A DNA stretch of 64,000 nt from UBA1479 sp040221095 (GTDB lineage Bacteria > Pseudomonadota > Alphaproteobacteria > Rhodospirillales > Casp-alpha2). Location of the stretch: assembly GCA_040221095.1 (NCBI GenBank), contig JAVJVP010000003.1:310001-374000 (forward strand), read 5' to 3'. The position numbers and the translations under genes are program-made. The notes under the pieces were generated by a model. That model did no database searches and was not told where the DNA came from. It was given only the letters and a program-made list of their open reading frames with translations. Position 1 is the first letter of the stretch. Each line of letters opens with the position of its first letter. Positions 54,606 to 63,235 of the stretch are shown here, piece after piece.

Positions 54606-57602
54606 TCACTCCGTTGCCAGATAACGGTCGAGAACCTGGGCGACATGCACGGCTTCGCGTGGCGTGCCGTCGGCGATCTGATGGCGGCAGCTGGTGCCGT
54701 CGGCGACGATGACCGTGTCGGCCTCGGCGCTTCTGACGGCGGGCAGCAGGGCCAGTTCGCCCATGCGCTTGGACACGGCGACGTTGTCGGTGTCGTAGCC
54801 GAAGGCGCCGGCCATGCCGCAGCAGCTTGAATCGACCGTCTCCACGTTCAGGCCCGGCACCAGACGCAGCGTTGCCTCGACCGCGCCCATGGCGGCGAAG
54901 GCCTTCTGGTGGCAGTGGCCGTGGAGCAGCGCCTTGCCGCCGCCGGCATCGGCGAGGGGCAGGGTCAAGTTTCCGGCTTCGGCTTCGCTCGTCAGGAACT
55001 CCTCGAACAGCATGGCTTTGGCGGCCAGGGCCTTGGTGTCGTCGCCCGGCAGCAGGACCGTGAATTCGTCGCGCAGGGTCAAAAGGCACGACGGCTCCAA
55101 CCCGACGACGGGCACGCCCGCATCGACGAAGGGCTTCAAGGCCGCCAGCGTGCGCGCCGCTTCCTTCCGGGCTTCGTCGGCCAGGCCGGCGGCGAGGAAC
55201 GTGCGCCCACAGCACAGCGGCCGGGCGCTGTCAGGGGCCTTGGCCGTGACCACGCGGTAGCCGGCGGCGGTCAGAACGCGGCGGGCGGCGGCGAGGTTGT
55301 CGGGCTCGAAATAGGTATTGAAGGTGTCGCCCAGAAGGACCACCGCCTTGCCCGCCGGGCAGGTGTTCGGGTCGACCGGGATCGCACCCTTGTCCGGCGT
55401 CGCCGCCCAGCGCGGCAGAGTGCGGTCGGCGGAAAAGCCGAGCAGTTGTTCCGACAGCCAAGCCAGTCCCGGCACCGTATCGCGCAGGTTCAGCAACCAA
55501 GAAATCTTGCTGGCCACGGGGGCATAGCGCGGCAGGTAGGCGACCAGCCGGTCGAACAGGCGCAGCCCGTGACGCTTGTTGTACTGGTTCAGGAATTCGA
55601 TCTTCATGCGCGCCATGTCGACGCCCGTCGGGCATTCGCGCTTGCAGCCCTTGCAGCCGACGCAGAGCTTCATGGTGGCGGCCATCTCGTCCGACGTGAA
55701 GGCGTCGGGGCCGAGCTGTCCGGAGATGGCGAGGCGGAGCGTATTGGCGCGGCCCCGGGTCAGATGCTGTTCGTCCCCAGTCGCGCGGAACGACGGGCAC
55801 ATGACCCCGGCGTCGCGTTTGCGGCAGGCGCCGTTGTTGTTGCACATCTCGACGGCGCCGGCGAAGCCGCCCCAGTCGGACCAGTCGAGGACCGTCGCGA
55901 TCTCCTGCGTCTGATAGCCGGGCTTGAAGCGGAACAGGCTGCGGTCATCCATCCTGGGTGGGTCGACAATCTTGCCCGGGTTCATCAGGCCGTCGGGATC
56001 GAAGCTGTCCTTCACTTCCTTGAAGGTTTCGATCATCCGCCTGCCGAACATGGCCTCGTGGAATTCCGATCGCACCAAGCCGTCGCCGTGTTCGCCCGAG
56101 TGCGATCCCTTGTATTCGCGGACCATCTCGAAGGCTTCCTCGGCGATGGCGCGCATCTGCTTCGCACCCAAGTCCTGCTTCAGGTTGATCACCGGCCGCA
56201 CGTGCAGGGTCCCGACGGAAGCATGGGCGTACCAGGTGCCTTCCGTGCCGTGCTTGTGGAACACGTTGGTCAGGCGGTCCGTGTATTCGGCCAGGTCTTC
56301 CAGGCGCACGGCGCAGTCCTCGACGAAGGAGATCGGTTTGCCGTCGCCCTTCATGGACATCATGATGTTGAGGCCCGATTTGCGGACCTCCCAGACGTCG
56401 CGCTGGAACGCCGGGTCTACGGCCTCGACCACCGCGTCGGGGAAGCCCAGGTCGGCCATCATCTCGACCAATTGGGCAAGCTTGGCGAGCAGGGGCGCGC
56501 GTTCCTCCCCCGCGAATTCGACCAGCAGCAGGGCGTCCGGCTCCCCCTTCACGAAGCGTTCCACCGTGGGGCGGAAAATCTCGATGTCGCGGGCCAGGCC
56601 GATCATGGTGCGGTCGACCAGTTCCACCGCCGCCGGACCCAGGGTCACCAGATGCTGCGCCGCGTCCATGCATTTGTAGAAGGTCGGGAAATGACAGACG
56701 CCCAGCACCTTGTGCTTGGGAAGGGGCTGCAGATCCAGGTGCAGTTTGGTCGAGAAGGCGAGGGTGCCTTCCGAACCGATCAAAAGATGGGCCAGGTTGG
56801 GGTGGGTCTGCTGGCGGTACAGGGTCGCCTCGGCCCAGGGGCCCTTGGGCGCACCGCCCGGCATCAGGGAATCGATGTTGTAGCCGCCGACCCGACGCAT
56901 CAGGTCGGGGAAGGACTGGCGGATGTGGTCGCCCTCGCGCCGGCCGAGGTCGAGCAGCTTGGCGACCAGCTCCTGCTGCACGGCGTCGAGCTTGGCCGCC
57001 GGCGCGTTGTCCGACACTTCGCCGAAGCGCATGGCGCGGCCGTCCATGGTCACGGCGTCGATGGCGCGCACGTTGTCGCGCATGGTGCCGTAGACGATGG
57101 AGCGCGAGCCGCAGGAATTGTTGCCGGCCATGCCGCCGATGGTGGCGCGCGACGAGGTCGAGACGTCGACCGGGAACCACAGGCCGTGGGGCTTGAGATA
57201 GGCGTTCAGATGATCCAGCACCAGGCCCGGTTCGACCAGGGCCTGGCGCCCCGAGGCATCGAAGTCGAGAATCTTGTTCAGATGTTTCGACAGATCGACG
57301 ACTAGCGCCTCGCCCACGGTCTGGCCGCATTGCGAGGTGCCGCCGCCGCGCGGCAAAATCGGCACGCCGGCGTCGCGGGCGATGGCGATGATCGCCTCCA
57401 CGTCCGCCGCGTCCTCGGGCACGACGACGCCCAAGGGTTCGATCTGATAGATCGAGGCGTCCGTCGAATAGCGCCCGCGCGAGAACGGATCGAACAGGAC
57501 CTGGCCCTTGATCGCGGCCTTCAGGCGGCGGGCGAGGGCCGCATCACCCTTGGCCGGGCGGCTGCGGGGGGCGGTGGCGAGAGCGGTGTCGGACGGGGCC
57601 AT
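54606..57602 (-). CDS. YdiJ-type FAD/Fe-S 2-hydroxyacid dehydrogenase
   Basis: 998 aa, close to E. coli YdiJ (about 1,018). An FAD-binding PCMH domain (about 55-245; PRGGGTSQCGQTVG), FAD-oxidase C-terminal domain (about 270-555), two Fe-S cysteine clusters (CNNNGACRKRDAGVMC and CVGCKGCKRECPTG), and a CCG domain at the end (CCGRTF, CCGMAG). YdiJ-type enzymes oxidise D-2-hydroxyglutarate or D-lactate. The ATG at 57602 is chosen; an upstream TTG frame has no RBS. Confidence 0.92.
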   Translation of the reverse strand: MAPSDTALATAPRSRPAKGDAALARRLKAAIKGQVLFDPFSRGRYSTDASIYQIEPLGVVVPEDAADVEAIIAIARDAGVPILPRGGGTSQCGQTVGEALVVDLSKHLNKILDFDASGRQALVEPGLVLDHLNAYLKPHGLWFPVDVSTSSRATIGGMAGNNSCGSRSIVYGTMRDNVRAIDAVTMDGRAMRFGEVSDNAPAAKLDAVQQELVAKLLDLGRREGDHIRQSFPDLMRRVGGYNIDSLMPGGAPKGPWAEATLYRQQTHPNLAHLLIGSEGTLAFSTKLHLDLQPLPKHKVLGVCHFPTFYKCMDAAQHLVTLGPAAVELVDRTMIGLARDIEIFRPTVERFVKGEPDALLLVEFAGEERAPLLAKLAQLVEMMADLGFPDAVVEAVDPAFQRDVWEVRKSGLNIMMSMKGDGKPISFVEDCAVRLEDLAEYTDRLTNVFHKHGTEGTWYAHASVGTLHVRPVINLKQDLGAKQMRAIAEEAFEMVREYKGSHSGEHGDGLVRSEFHEAMFGRRMIETFKEVKDSFDPDGLMNPGKIVDPPRMDDRSLFRFKPGYQTQEIATVLDWSDWGGFAGAVEMCNNNGACRKRDAGVMCPSFRATGDEQHLTRGRANTLRLAISGQLGPDAFTSDEMAATMKLCVGCKGCKRECPTGVDMARMKIEFLNQYNKRHGLRLFDRLVAYLPRYAPVASKISWLLNLRDTVPGLAWLSEQLLGFSADRTLPRWAATPDKGAIPVDPNTCPAGKAVVLLGDTFNTYFEPDNLAAARRVLTAAGYRVVTAKAPDSARPLCCGRTFLAAGLADEARKEAARTLAALKPFVDAGVPVVGLEPSCLLTLRDEFTVLLPGDDTKALAAKAMLFEEFLTSEAEAGNLTLPLADAGGGKALLHGHCHQKAFAAMGAVEATLRLVPGLNVETVDSSCCGMAGAFGYDTDNVAVSKRMGELALLPAVRSAEADTVIVADGTSCRHQIADGTPREAVHVAQVLDRYLATE

Positions 57603-57714
57603 GGGCGGGGTCGCCGTTGTTGTTTTCAGGGCAGGGTCAGAGTGTAGCAAATTGCATTCAAAATTCAATAAGGCAAATCAAAGATGACTAAGAAAGGGCA
57701 AGGTCATATGTTAT

Positions 57715-57737
57715 ATATCATTGTAATTAAATGATAT
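57715..57737. promoter_or_regulatory. AT-rich inverted repeat in the divergent region
   Basis: ATATCATT - 7 bp - AATGATAT, perfect 8-bp arms. Within the 254-bp AT-rich region between the oxidoreductase (-) and aminotransferase (+) genes. Candidate regulator site; could also be a hairpin. Confidence 0.45.
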
Positions 57738-57771
57738 TATTTGTTCTTATGGGTCTTTTGGTGAATCCAGG

Positions 57772-57799
57772 TTGCTTGGGCAAAAAATGTATGCATAAT
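57772..57799 (+). promoter_or_regulatory. Promoter overlapped by palindrome TATGCATA, candidate GntR site
   Basis: TTGCTT (57772-57777), 16-bp spacer, CATAAT (57794-57799). The perfect palindrome TATGCATA (57790-57797) covers the -10 region. A repressor bound there would block RNA polymerase. The FadR-subgroup GntR encoded nearby is the natural candidate. AGAGGA precedes the gene start at 57857. Confidence 0.5.
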
Positions 57800-57856
57800 T
57801 CCGGGGCCATCGCGTCCCCTGGCGCGAAAACCTGAATGTAAAGAGGACATCCGATC

Positions 57857-59035
57857 ATGACTGTGCGCCGCGGCCGCCATTTCCTGCAGATTCCGGGCCC
57901 CTCCAACACGCCCGACCGCATCCTTCGCGCCATGGATAACCCGGTGATGGATCACCGCGGCCCCGACTTCGCCGACCTGGGCCTGTCCTGCCTGGACGGC
58001 ATGAAGAAGGTGTTCAAGACGGAAAAGTGCGACGTCGTGATCTATCCCGCGTCGGGCACCGGCGCCTGGGAAGCGGCCATGGCCAATACCATGTCGCCGG
58101 GCGACCGGGTGCTGATGTACGAAACCGGACAGTTCGCCACCTTGTGGAAGAACCTGGCCCTGCGTCTGGGGCTGGTGCCCGAGTTCATCGACGGCGATTG
58201 GCGTCACGGCGTCGATGCCGCCGCCATCGAGGCGCGCCTGAACGAGGACACGGACCGCGAAATCAAGGCCGTCTGCATGGTCCATAACGAAACGTCGACG
58301 GGCGTGACCTCGCGGGTCAAGCTGGTGCGCGAAGCCATTGACCGCACGGGCCATCCGGCCCTGTTCATGGTCGATACCATCTCGGGCCTGGGGTCCGCCG
58401 ATTTCCGTCAGGACGAATGGGGCGTCGACGTCGCCGTCGCCGGTTCGCAGAAGGGCCTGATGCTGCCGCCGGGGCTCAGCTTCAACTGCGTCTCGAAAAA
58501 GGCGCAGGAAGTCGCCAAGACCTCGACCCTGCCCAAGTCCTATTGGGCCTGGGACGAGATGATCACCATGAACAAGACCGGCTACTTCCCCTATACGCCG
58601 GCGACCAACCTGCTCTACGGCCTCAAGGAAGCCATCGCCATGCTGATGGAGGAAGGGCTCGAAAACGTGTTCGCCCGCCATGACCGCATGGCCGAAGCGA
58701 CCCGCCGCGCCGTGCGCGCCTGGGGCCTCGAGGTCCTGTGCCAGGAGCCCAAGGAATATTCCCCCGTGCTGACCGCCGTGGTCATGCCCGAGGGCCATAG
58801 CGCCGACAATTTCCGGAAAGTGACCCTGGAAAACTTCGACATGTCGCTCGGCAACGGCCTCAACAAGATCGCCGACAAGGTGTTCCGCATCGGCCATCTC
58901 GGCGACTTCAACGAACTGATGTTGATGGGTACCCTGTCGGGCGTGGAAATGGGTCTGGCGCTGGCCAAGGTGCCGCATGAGAAAGGCGGCGTCGACGCGG
59001 CCATGGCCTATCTGGTCAACCCGCAGGCCCGCTGA
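57857..59035 (+). CDS. PLP-dependent aminotransferase, serine/alanine-glyoxylate (class V) type
   Basis: 392 aa. Fold type I, class V. Schiff-base Lys in AGSQKGLMLPPG, PGPSNTPDR at the N-terminus and the ETSTGV loop. Known members are serine-glyoxylate aminotransferases and BhcA (aspartate-glyoxylate) of the beta-hydroxyaspartate cycle. Divergent from the oxidoreductase. Its neighbour is a CoA-transferase, not the rest of a bhc operon, so function is left at family level. Confidence 0.92.
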   Translation: MTVRRGRHFLQIPGPSNTPDRILRAMDNPVMDHRGPDFADLGLSCLDGMKKVFKTEKCDVVIYPASGTGAWEAAMANTMSPGDRVLMYETGQFATLWKNLALRLGLVPEFIDGDWRHGVDAAAIEARLNEDTDREIKAVCMVHNETSTGVTSRVKLVREAIDRTGHPALFMVDTISGLGSADFRQDEWGVDVAVAGSQKGLMLPPGLSFNCVSKKAQEVAKTSTLPKSYWAWDEMITMNKTGYFPYTPATNLLYGLKEAIAMLMEEGLENVFARHDRMAEATRRAVRAWGLEVLCQEPKEYSPVLTAVVMPEGHSADNFRKVTLENFDMSLGNGLNKIADKVFRIGHLGDFNELMLMGTLSGVEMGLALAKVPHEKGGVDAAMAYLVNPQAR

Positions 59036-59098
59036 TCATAACCGCGGCCTGCCGCGGTCACGGCGCAGACGAAAAGAAAAGAAACGAAAGGAAACACC

Positions 59099-60310
59099 AT
59101 GGCACGAGGTGACGGGCCGCTCGGCGGCATGAAGGTGCTGGACCTGACTCATGTGATGGCCGGGCCGACCTGTGCCCTGATGCTGGCCGACATGGGGGCC
59201 GACGTGATCAAGGTGGAAAAGGTGCCGGGCGGCGATGACACGCGCCGCGCGGCCCCGCCGACCATCGGCGACGAGGCCGCCGCCTTCCTGGTCATGAACC
59301 GGGGCAAGCGCTCCGTCGCGGTAAACCTCAAGACCCCGGGTGGCCAGGCCGCCGTGCGCCGCATGGCGCTCGAGGCCGATGTGCTGCTGGAAAACTACCG
59401 CCAGGGCACGCTGGCCAAGCTGGGCCTGGATTACGACACCCTGAAAAAGGACAATCCCAAGCTGGTGTGGTGCTCGATCTCCGGCTTCGGGCAGACGGGG
59501 CCTTACGCGGAACGCGGCGGCTTCGATCTGATCGCCCAGGGCATGTCGGGGCTCATGCACATCACCGGCGAAGGCCCGGGCCGCCCGCCCTGCAAGGTCG
59601 GCTCACCGATCACCGACATCACCGCCGGCCTGCTGGCCGCCATGGGCGTGTCCGCCGCCTATGCCCATGCGGTGAAGACCGGCCTGGGACAGGTCGTCGA
59701 CACCTCGCTGTTCGAGGCCGGGATCATCCATACCTACTGGCAGTCGGCCATCGCCTTCGCGACCGGGGAATCTCCCGCCGCCATGGGCTCGGCCCATCCG
59801 CTCAACGCGCCCTATCAGGCGTTCGAGACCGCCGACGGCTGGATCACCTGCGGCGCCGCCAATCAGCGGACATGGGAGCGCCTGCTTGAAGCCCTCGACA
59901 ATCCGGCCATCGCCGACGATCCCCGGTTCACGGACAACACCGGGCGCATGGCCAACCGCCAGGCGCTCGAAGACGTGCTGACGCCGATCTTCAAATCGAA
60001 ACCCTCCGCCGACTGGCTCGCCAGGTTCGACGCCGTCGGCCTGCCCGCCGGGCCGGTCCTCGACATCACCCAGATGCACGCCGACCCGCACGCCATTGCC
60101 CGCGACATGATCGTCGAGGTGCCGCACAAGACGCTGGGCACCGCCAAGGCGCTGGGCATGCCGGTGAAGTTCTCGGGCACGCCGGCCAAGACGGATCAGG
60201 GCGCGCCGGTCTACGGTCAGCACACGCGGGAAGTTCTCGCCGAATACGGCTACGGCGCCGACGAGATCCAGGCCCTGATCGACGACGGGGCGGTGATCGC
60301 CGCCGACTAG
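59099..60310 (+). CDS. CaiB/BaiF-family CoA-transferase (type III)
   Basis: 403 aa. N-terminal KVLDLTHVMAGPTCALMLADMGADVIKVE is typical. Nucleophile Asp lies in SPITDITAG. Moves CoA between carboxylic acids. It follows the aminotransferase by 63 bp and is likely co-transcribed. Its stop overlaps (CTAG) the convergent protease stop. Confidence 0.93.
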   Translation: MARGDGPLGGMKVLDLTHVMAGPTCALMLADMGADVIKVEKVPGGDDTRRAAPPTIGDEAAAFLVMNRGKRSVAVNLKTPGGQAAVRRMALEADVLLENYRQGTLAKLGLDYDTLKKDNPKLVWCSISGFGQTGPYAERGGFDLIAQGMSGLMHITGEGPGRPPCKVGSPITDITAGLLAAMGVSAAYAHAVKTGLGQVVDTSLFEAGIIHTYWQSAIAFATGESPAAMGSAHPLNAPYQAFETADGWITCGAANQRTWERLLEALDNPAIADDPRFTDNTGRMANRQALEDVLTPIFKSKPSADWLARFDAVGLPAGPVLDITQMHADPHAIARDMIVEVPHKTLGTAKALGMPVKFSGTPAKTDQGAPVYGQHTREVLAEYGYGADEIQALIDDGAVIAAD

Positions 60311-61290
60311 GGGCGGGGTTGCAGGGTCAGGGAGATCTCGCGAACCGCGTCGCCACGGCGCAGGGTCAGGACGGTGGTCTCGCCCACCTGTTTGCGGAAC
60401 AGGCCGGCGCGCACCTGCCCCGGCGACGTCACGGGCCTGCCGTCGATCCTTGTGATGATATCGCCGGCGTCGATTCCGGCCATGAAGGCGGGGCCGTCCC
60501 GCGTGACCTCGACCACCGAAACGCCGCCGGTCCGTTCCTGCTGCGGGGCGGACAGTGCCCCCGTCTCCATCCCCGCCGTGGCTTCCTTGACCGTGCCATG
60601 GGCGGCCAGGTCGCGGACGACCCGCGCGACGAGCGGCCCGGAGGCGGCGAAGTTGACGCCGATGTTGGCGTCGGAGCCTTGCGCGAAAATGGCCGACACC
60701 AGACCGACCAGGCGGCCCTTGCCGTCGACCAGCGCCCCCCCCGATCCGCCCGGGTTGACCGCCGCGTCGGTCTGGATGAAGTCCTCGATCTCGTTGAACC
60801 CGGCGTTGGCCCGGCCCACCGCCGAGACAACGCCGCAGGATACGGACACGCCCCGCCCGAAGGGATTGCCGATGGCGCAGACCGGCTCGGCCAGGCCCGG
60901 TTCGGGCCCGGGTTCGGCCACGGGCAGGTCGATGGCGGCCTTCAGCAGGGCGATGTCCGTCGCCTTGTGGCGGCCGACGATCTCGGCGGGAACCGTGCGC
61001 CCATCGGCGAGCCGGACCCGCACGGAGACCGCGTCGCCCAGCACATGGTCGTTGGTCGCGACGTATCCGCCGGGCAGCACCGCGACGCCGGAGCCTTCCG
61101 GGGCGATGCGCCTGTCGGCGCTTTTCGGCGCGAAGCCGGGCCGCACGTCCCGCCAGCGCGGCAGCACGACGACCACGGAACTGGCGGCCTCGGCCACGGC
61201 GGCGGAATCGATGCCCTGGGCCGTCGCCGCACGCGGGGCGAAAACAAGGGCCGCCGCCAGGGCGGGGGCGATGAGAAGCCGTCGGGTCAT
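60307..61290 (-). CDS. HtrA/DegP-like periplasmic serine protease with one PDZ domain
   Basis: 327 aa. Signal peptide to about ATAQG. Trypsin-like domain with the triad His (TNDHVLG), Asp (ATDIALLK) and Ser (NPGGSGGAL). A single PDZ domain (about 250-325) follows, so it is of the DegS-like shape rather than DegP. Probably in envelope protein quality control. Confidence 0.92.
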   Translation of the reverse strand: MTRRLLIAPALAAALVFAPRAATAQGIDSAAVAEAASSVVVVLPRWRDVRPGFAPKSADRRIAPEGSGVAVLPGGYVATNDHVLGDAVSVRVRLADGRTVPAEIVGRHKATDIALLKAAIDLPVAEPGPEPGLAEPVCAIGNPFGRGVSVSCGVVSAVGRANAGFNEIEDFIQTDAAVNPGGSGGALVDGKGRLVGLVSAIFAQGSDANIGVNFAASGPLVARVVRDLAAHGTVKEATAGMETGALSAPQQERTGGVSVVEVTRDGPAFMAGIDAGDIITRIDGRPVTSPGQVRAGLFRKQVGETTVLTLRRGDAVREISLTLQPRP

Positions 61291-61369
61291 GTCTTCGTCT
61301 TTACCATGATGCGAAGCGGCCTGCCGACCTCTATATTGTCCGGTCACGGCTTGGGAGGATTCCGACAAA

Positions 61370-61867
61370 ATGAAGTTCGCGCGCACCATCCGGCTCGACG
61401 CCTCGGACCAGAACGTGTTCGACATTCCGGCGGAACCGGGCGAATGGGCCGTCGCCGGCACCTTTGAATTCCTCCATGGCGATTTCGCCGGCGGCGATCC
61501 CGCCGGCTGGACCAACAAACAGCAGCTGGCGTTCAAAAGCGGCTGGCTCGGGCTCGGCAGTTTCGGGCGGTCGACCTTCGTGCAGGTCGCGGTGCTGCCC
61601 GACGGCCAGGTCGAGGACGCGGTGCGGGCCCTGGCAGGGCATCTGTTCGAACATTACGGCGCGCCGGACATGATGGCGGCGCTCGACGCGGCCAGGGGTG
61701 AATGCCGCGACATGGCCGACCTCTGCGATCATCCGGCGGGCACCTTGCTCGCCATCGAACGGGATCTGACCGACGAAGGCATCGCCGAGCGTGTGCGCAT
61801 CATCCCCGCCAAGGGCGAGGGCCAGCACGCCCGTATCTGGGGCGTGGCGGAGGATGATCCGGCCTGA
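61370..61867 (+). CDS. Small hypothetical protein, possibly DUF6505 family
   Basis: 165 aa, soluble, no signal peptide. Starts MKFARTIRLDASDQNVF and contains FEFLHGDFAG. I think this resembles a small alphaproteobacterial family catalogued as DUF6505 but am not sure. The ATG at 61370 follows GGAGG by 8 nt. No function known. Confidence 0.7.
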   Translation: MKFARTIRLDASDQNVFDIPAEPGEWAVAGTFEFLHGDFAGGDPAGWTNKQQLAFKSGWLGLGSFGRSTFVQVAVLPDGQVEDAVRALAGHLFEHYGAPDMMAALDAARGECRDMADLCDHPAGTLLAIERDLTDEGIAERVRIIPAKGEGQHARIWGVAEDDPA

Positions 61868-62026
61868 TCCGCCCACGGAATCCGCCGCATTCCGCTCAAC
61901 TCCGTCTCACACCCTTGTGATGCCCTGCGACGTCAACGTTACGCCCGCTTGCGGCATGCGCGGCTACACTCCTCATCGACCGGACGCGAGTGCCGGATCA
62001 CAGGCTTCACCAAAGGAGAGTACCCA

Positions 62027-62293
62027 ATGTCGATCCACAAAAAGACCGTCGGCGCCACCCTGGCCACCGCCGCCGCGGCCCTGTTCATCGCCGGCGCCGC
62101 CATGACCGTTTCCCCGACCTCTGCCCAGGCCGAGGGCGTGAAATGCATGGGCGCGAATTCGTGCAAGGGCCACGGCTCGTGCAAGACCGCGTCCAACGAA
62201 TGCAAGGGCCACAACGCCTGCAAAGGCAAGGGCTGGGTGTCGACCAAATCCGAAAAGGAATGCATGGAAATGGGCGGCACGGTCGCCAAGTAA
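62027..62293 (+). CDS. bufA2: BufA2-type bufferin precursor (copper-binding RiPP)
   Basis: 88 aa. Signal peptide about 1-35 ending near SAQAEG, then six cysteines (40, 46, 52, 59, 65, 79), including two CKGHxxCK units, in the pattern of bufferin precursors. Bufferins are cysteine-rich peptides converted by the BufB/BufC enzymes to thiooxazole-containing forms that buffer copper in the periplasm. AAAGGAGAG upstream. The biosynthetic genes follow. Confidence 0.88.
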   Translation: MSIHKKTVGATLATAAAALFIAGAAMTVSPTSAQAEGVKCMGANSCKGHGSCKTASNECKGHNACKGKGWVSTKSEKECMEMGGTVAK

Positions 62294-62329
62294 CGGCGGC
62301 TGCCCCTTACCCGAGGTAATGGATTTCGG

Positions 62330-62351
62330 GGGGCCAGAGGCATCTGGCCCC
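62330..62351 (+). terminator. Intergenic hairpin between bufferin precursor and BufB
   Basis: GGGGCCAGA - GGCA - TCTGGCCCC, a perfect 9-bp stem, followed by a T-rich run (TCGTTTCCGTTTT). Reads as a partial terminator that would give much more precursor than enzyme transcript, a common design in RiPP operons. Confidence 0.75.
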
Positions 62352-62380
62352 TCGTTTCCGTTTTGCGCTAGGCTTATCGC

Positions 62381-63235
62381 ATGACCCGTTCCCAGGCACC
62401 TTTCGAAGGTTTCGGTCTCGGCCTTCGGCCGCAGCATTTCCCGGCCATCCTGGATAATGCCCGCGATGACATGCCCGCCGTCGATTGGTTCGAAATCATC
62501 TCGGAGAATTTCATCGCGGTCGGCGGCATGCCGCTGCGGAATCTGATGGCCGTGCGCGAATGCCATCCCATGGCCATGCACGGGGTGTCCCTGTCGATCG
62601 GCGCCCCCGATCCTTTGGACGATGAATATCTGCAGGGGCTGAAGGCCCTTGCCGATCTGATCGAACCGGCGGTCGTCTCTGATCATCTGTGCTGGACCGG
62701 CGCCCATGGCGTCAACCTGCACGACCTGCTGCCGCTGCCGTTGACGGAAGAAACCCTGGATCATGTGGCGGCGCGGGTTGCCCGGGTGCAGGATGTATTG
62801 GGCCGCCGCATCGCCCTGGAAAACGCCTCGACCTATGTCACCTTCACCACCGACACGATGCCGGAATGGGATTTTCTCGCCGAACTGACGCGTCGTGCCG
62901 ATTGCGACCTGCTGCTCGACGTCAACAATGTCTATGTCTCGGCCTTCAACCACGGCTTCGATGCGGCCGACTATCTGGCCGGCATCCCCAAGGACCGGGT
63001 GCGCCAGATCCATCTGGCCGGGCACGAACACAACGGCGACCACATTGTCGATACCCACGACGCGCCGGTGGCGGATCCCGTCTGGGACCTCTACCGCGCC
63101 GCCGTCGCCCGCTTCGGCACCGTTCCGACGATGATCGAGCGCGACGCCAATATCCCGCCGTTCGAGGACCTGGTTACGGAACTCGGCACCGCACGGCGGT
63201 TTGCCGCCGAAGCCCTGGGCGAGGCGGCGGCATGA
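62381..63235 (+). CDS. bufB: BufB, MNIO-family (DUF692) multinuclear iron oxidase
   Basis: 284 aa. TIM-barrel MNIO: GLGLRPQHFPAIL at the start, the SDHLCWTG metal-ligand segment, HLHDLLPLPLTEE-like NLHDLLPLPL, ENASTYV, DVNNVYVSAFNHGFDA and IHLAGHEH. It modifies cysteines of the BufA precursor. ATG start is 29 bp after the hairpin; the stop overlaps the bufC start (ATGA). Confidence 0.93.
   Translation: MTRSQAPFEGFGLGLRPQHFPAILDNARDDMPAVDWFEIISENFIAVGGMPLRNLMAVRECHPMAMHGVSLSIGAPDPLDDEYLQGLKALADLIEPAVVSDHLCWTGAHGVNLHDLLPLPLTEETLDHVAARVARVQDVLGRRIALENASTYVTFTTDTMPEWDFLAELTRRADCDLLLDVNNVYVSAFNHGFDAADYLAGIPKDRVRQIHLAGHEHNGDHIVDTHDAPVADPVWDLYRAAVARFGTVPTMIERDANIPPFEDLVTELGTARRFAAEALGEAAA

Noticed and set aside
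57857..60310. Beta-hydroxyaspartate cycle (bhc) operon
   Set aside because: Only a BhcA-like aminotransferase is present. The aldolase, dehydratase and iminosuccinate reductase genes are absent, and a CaiB gene follows instead.
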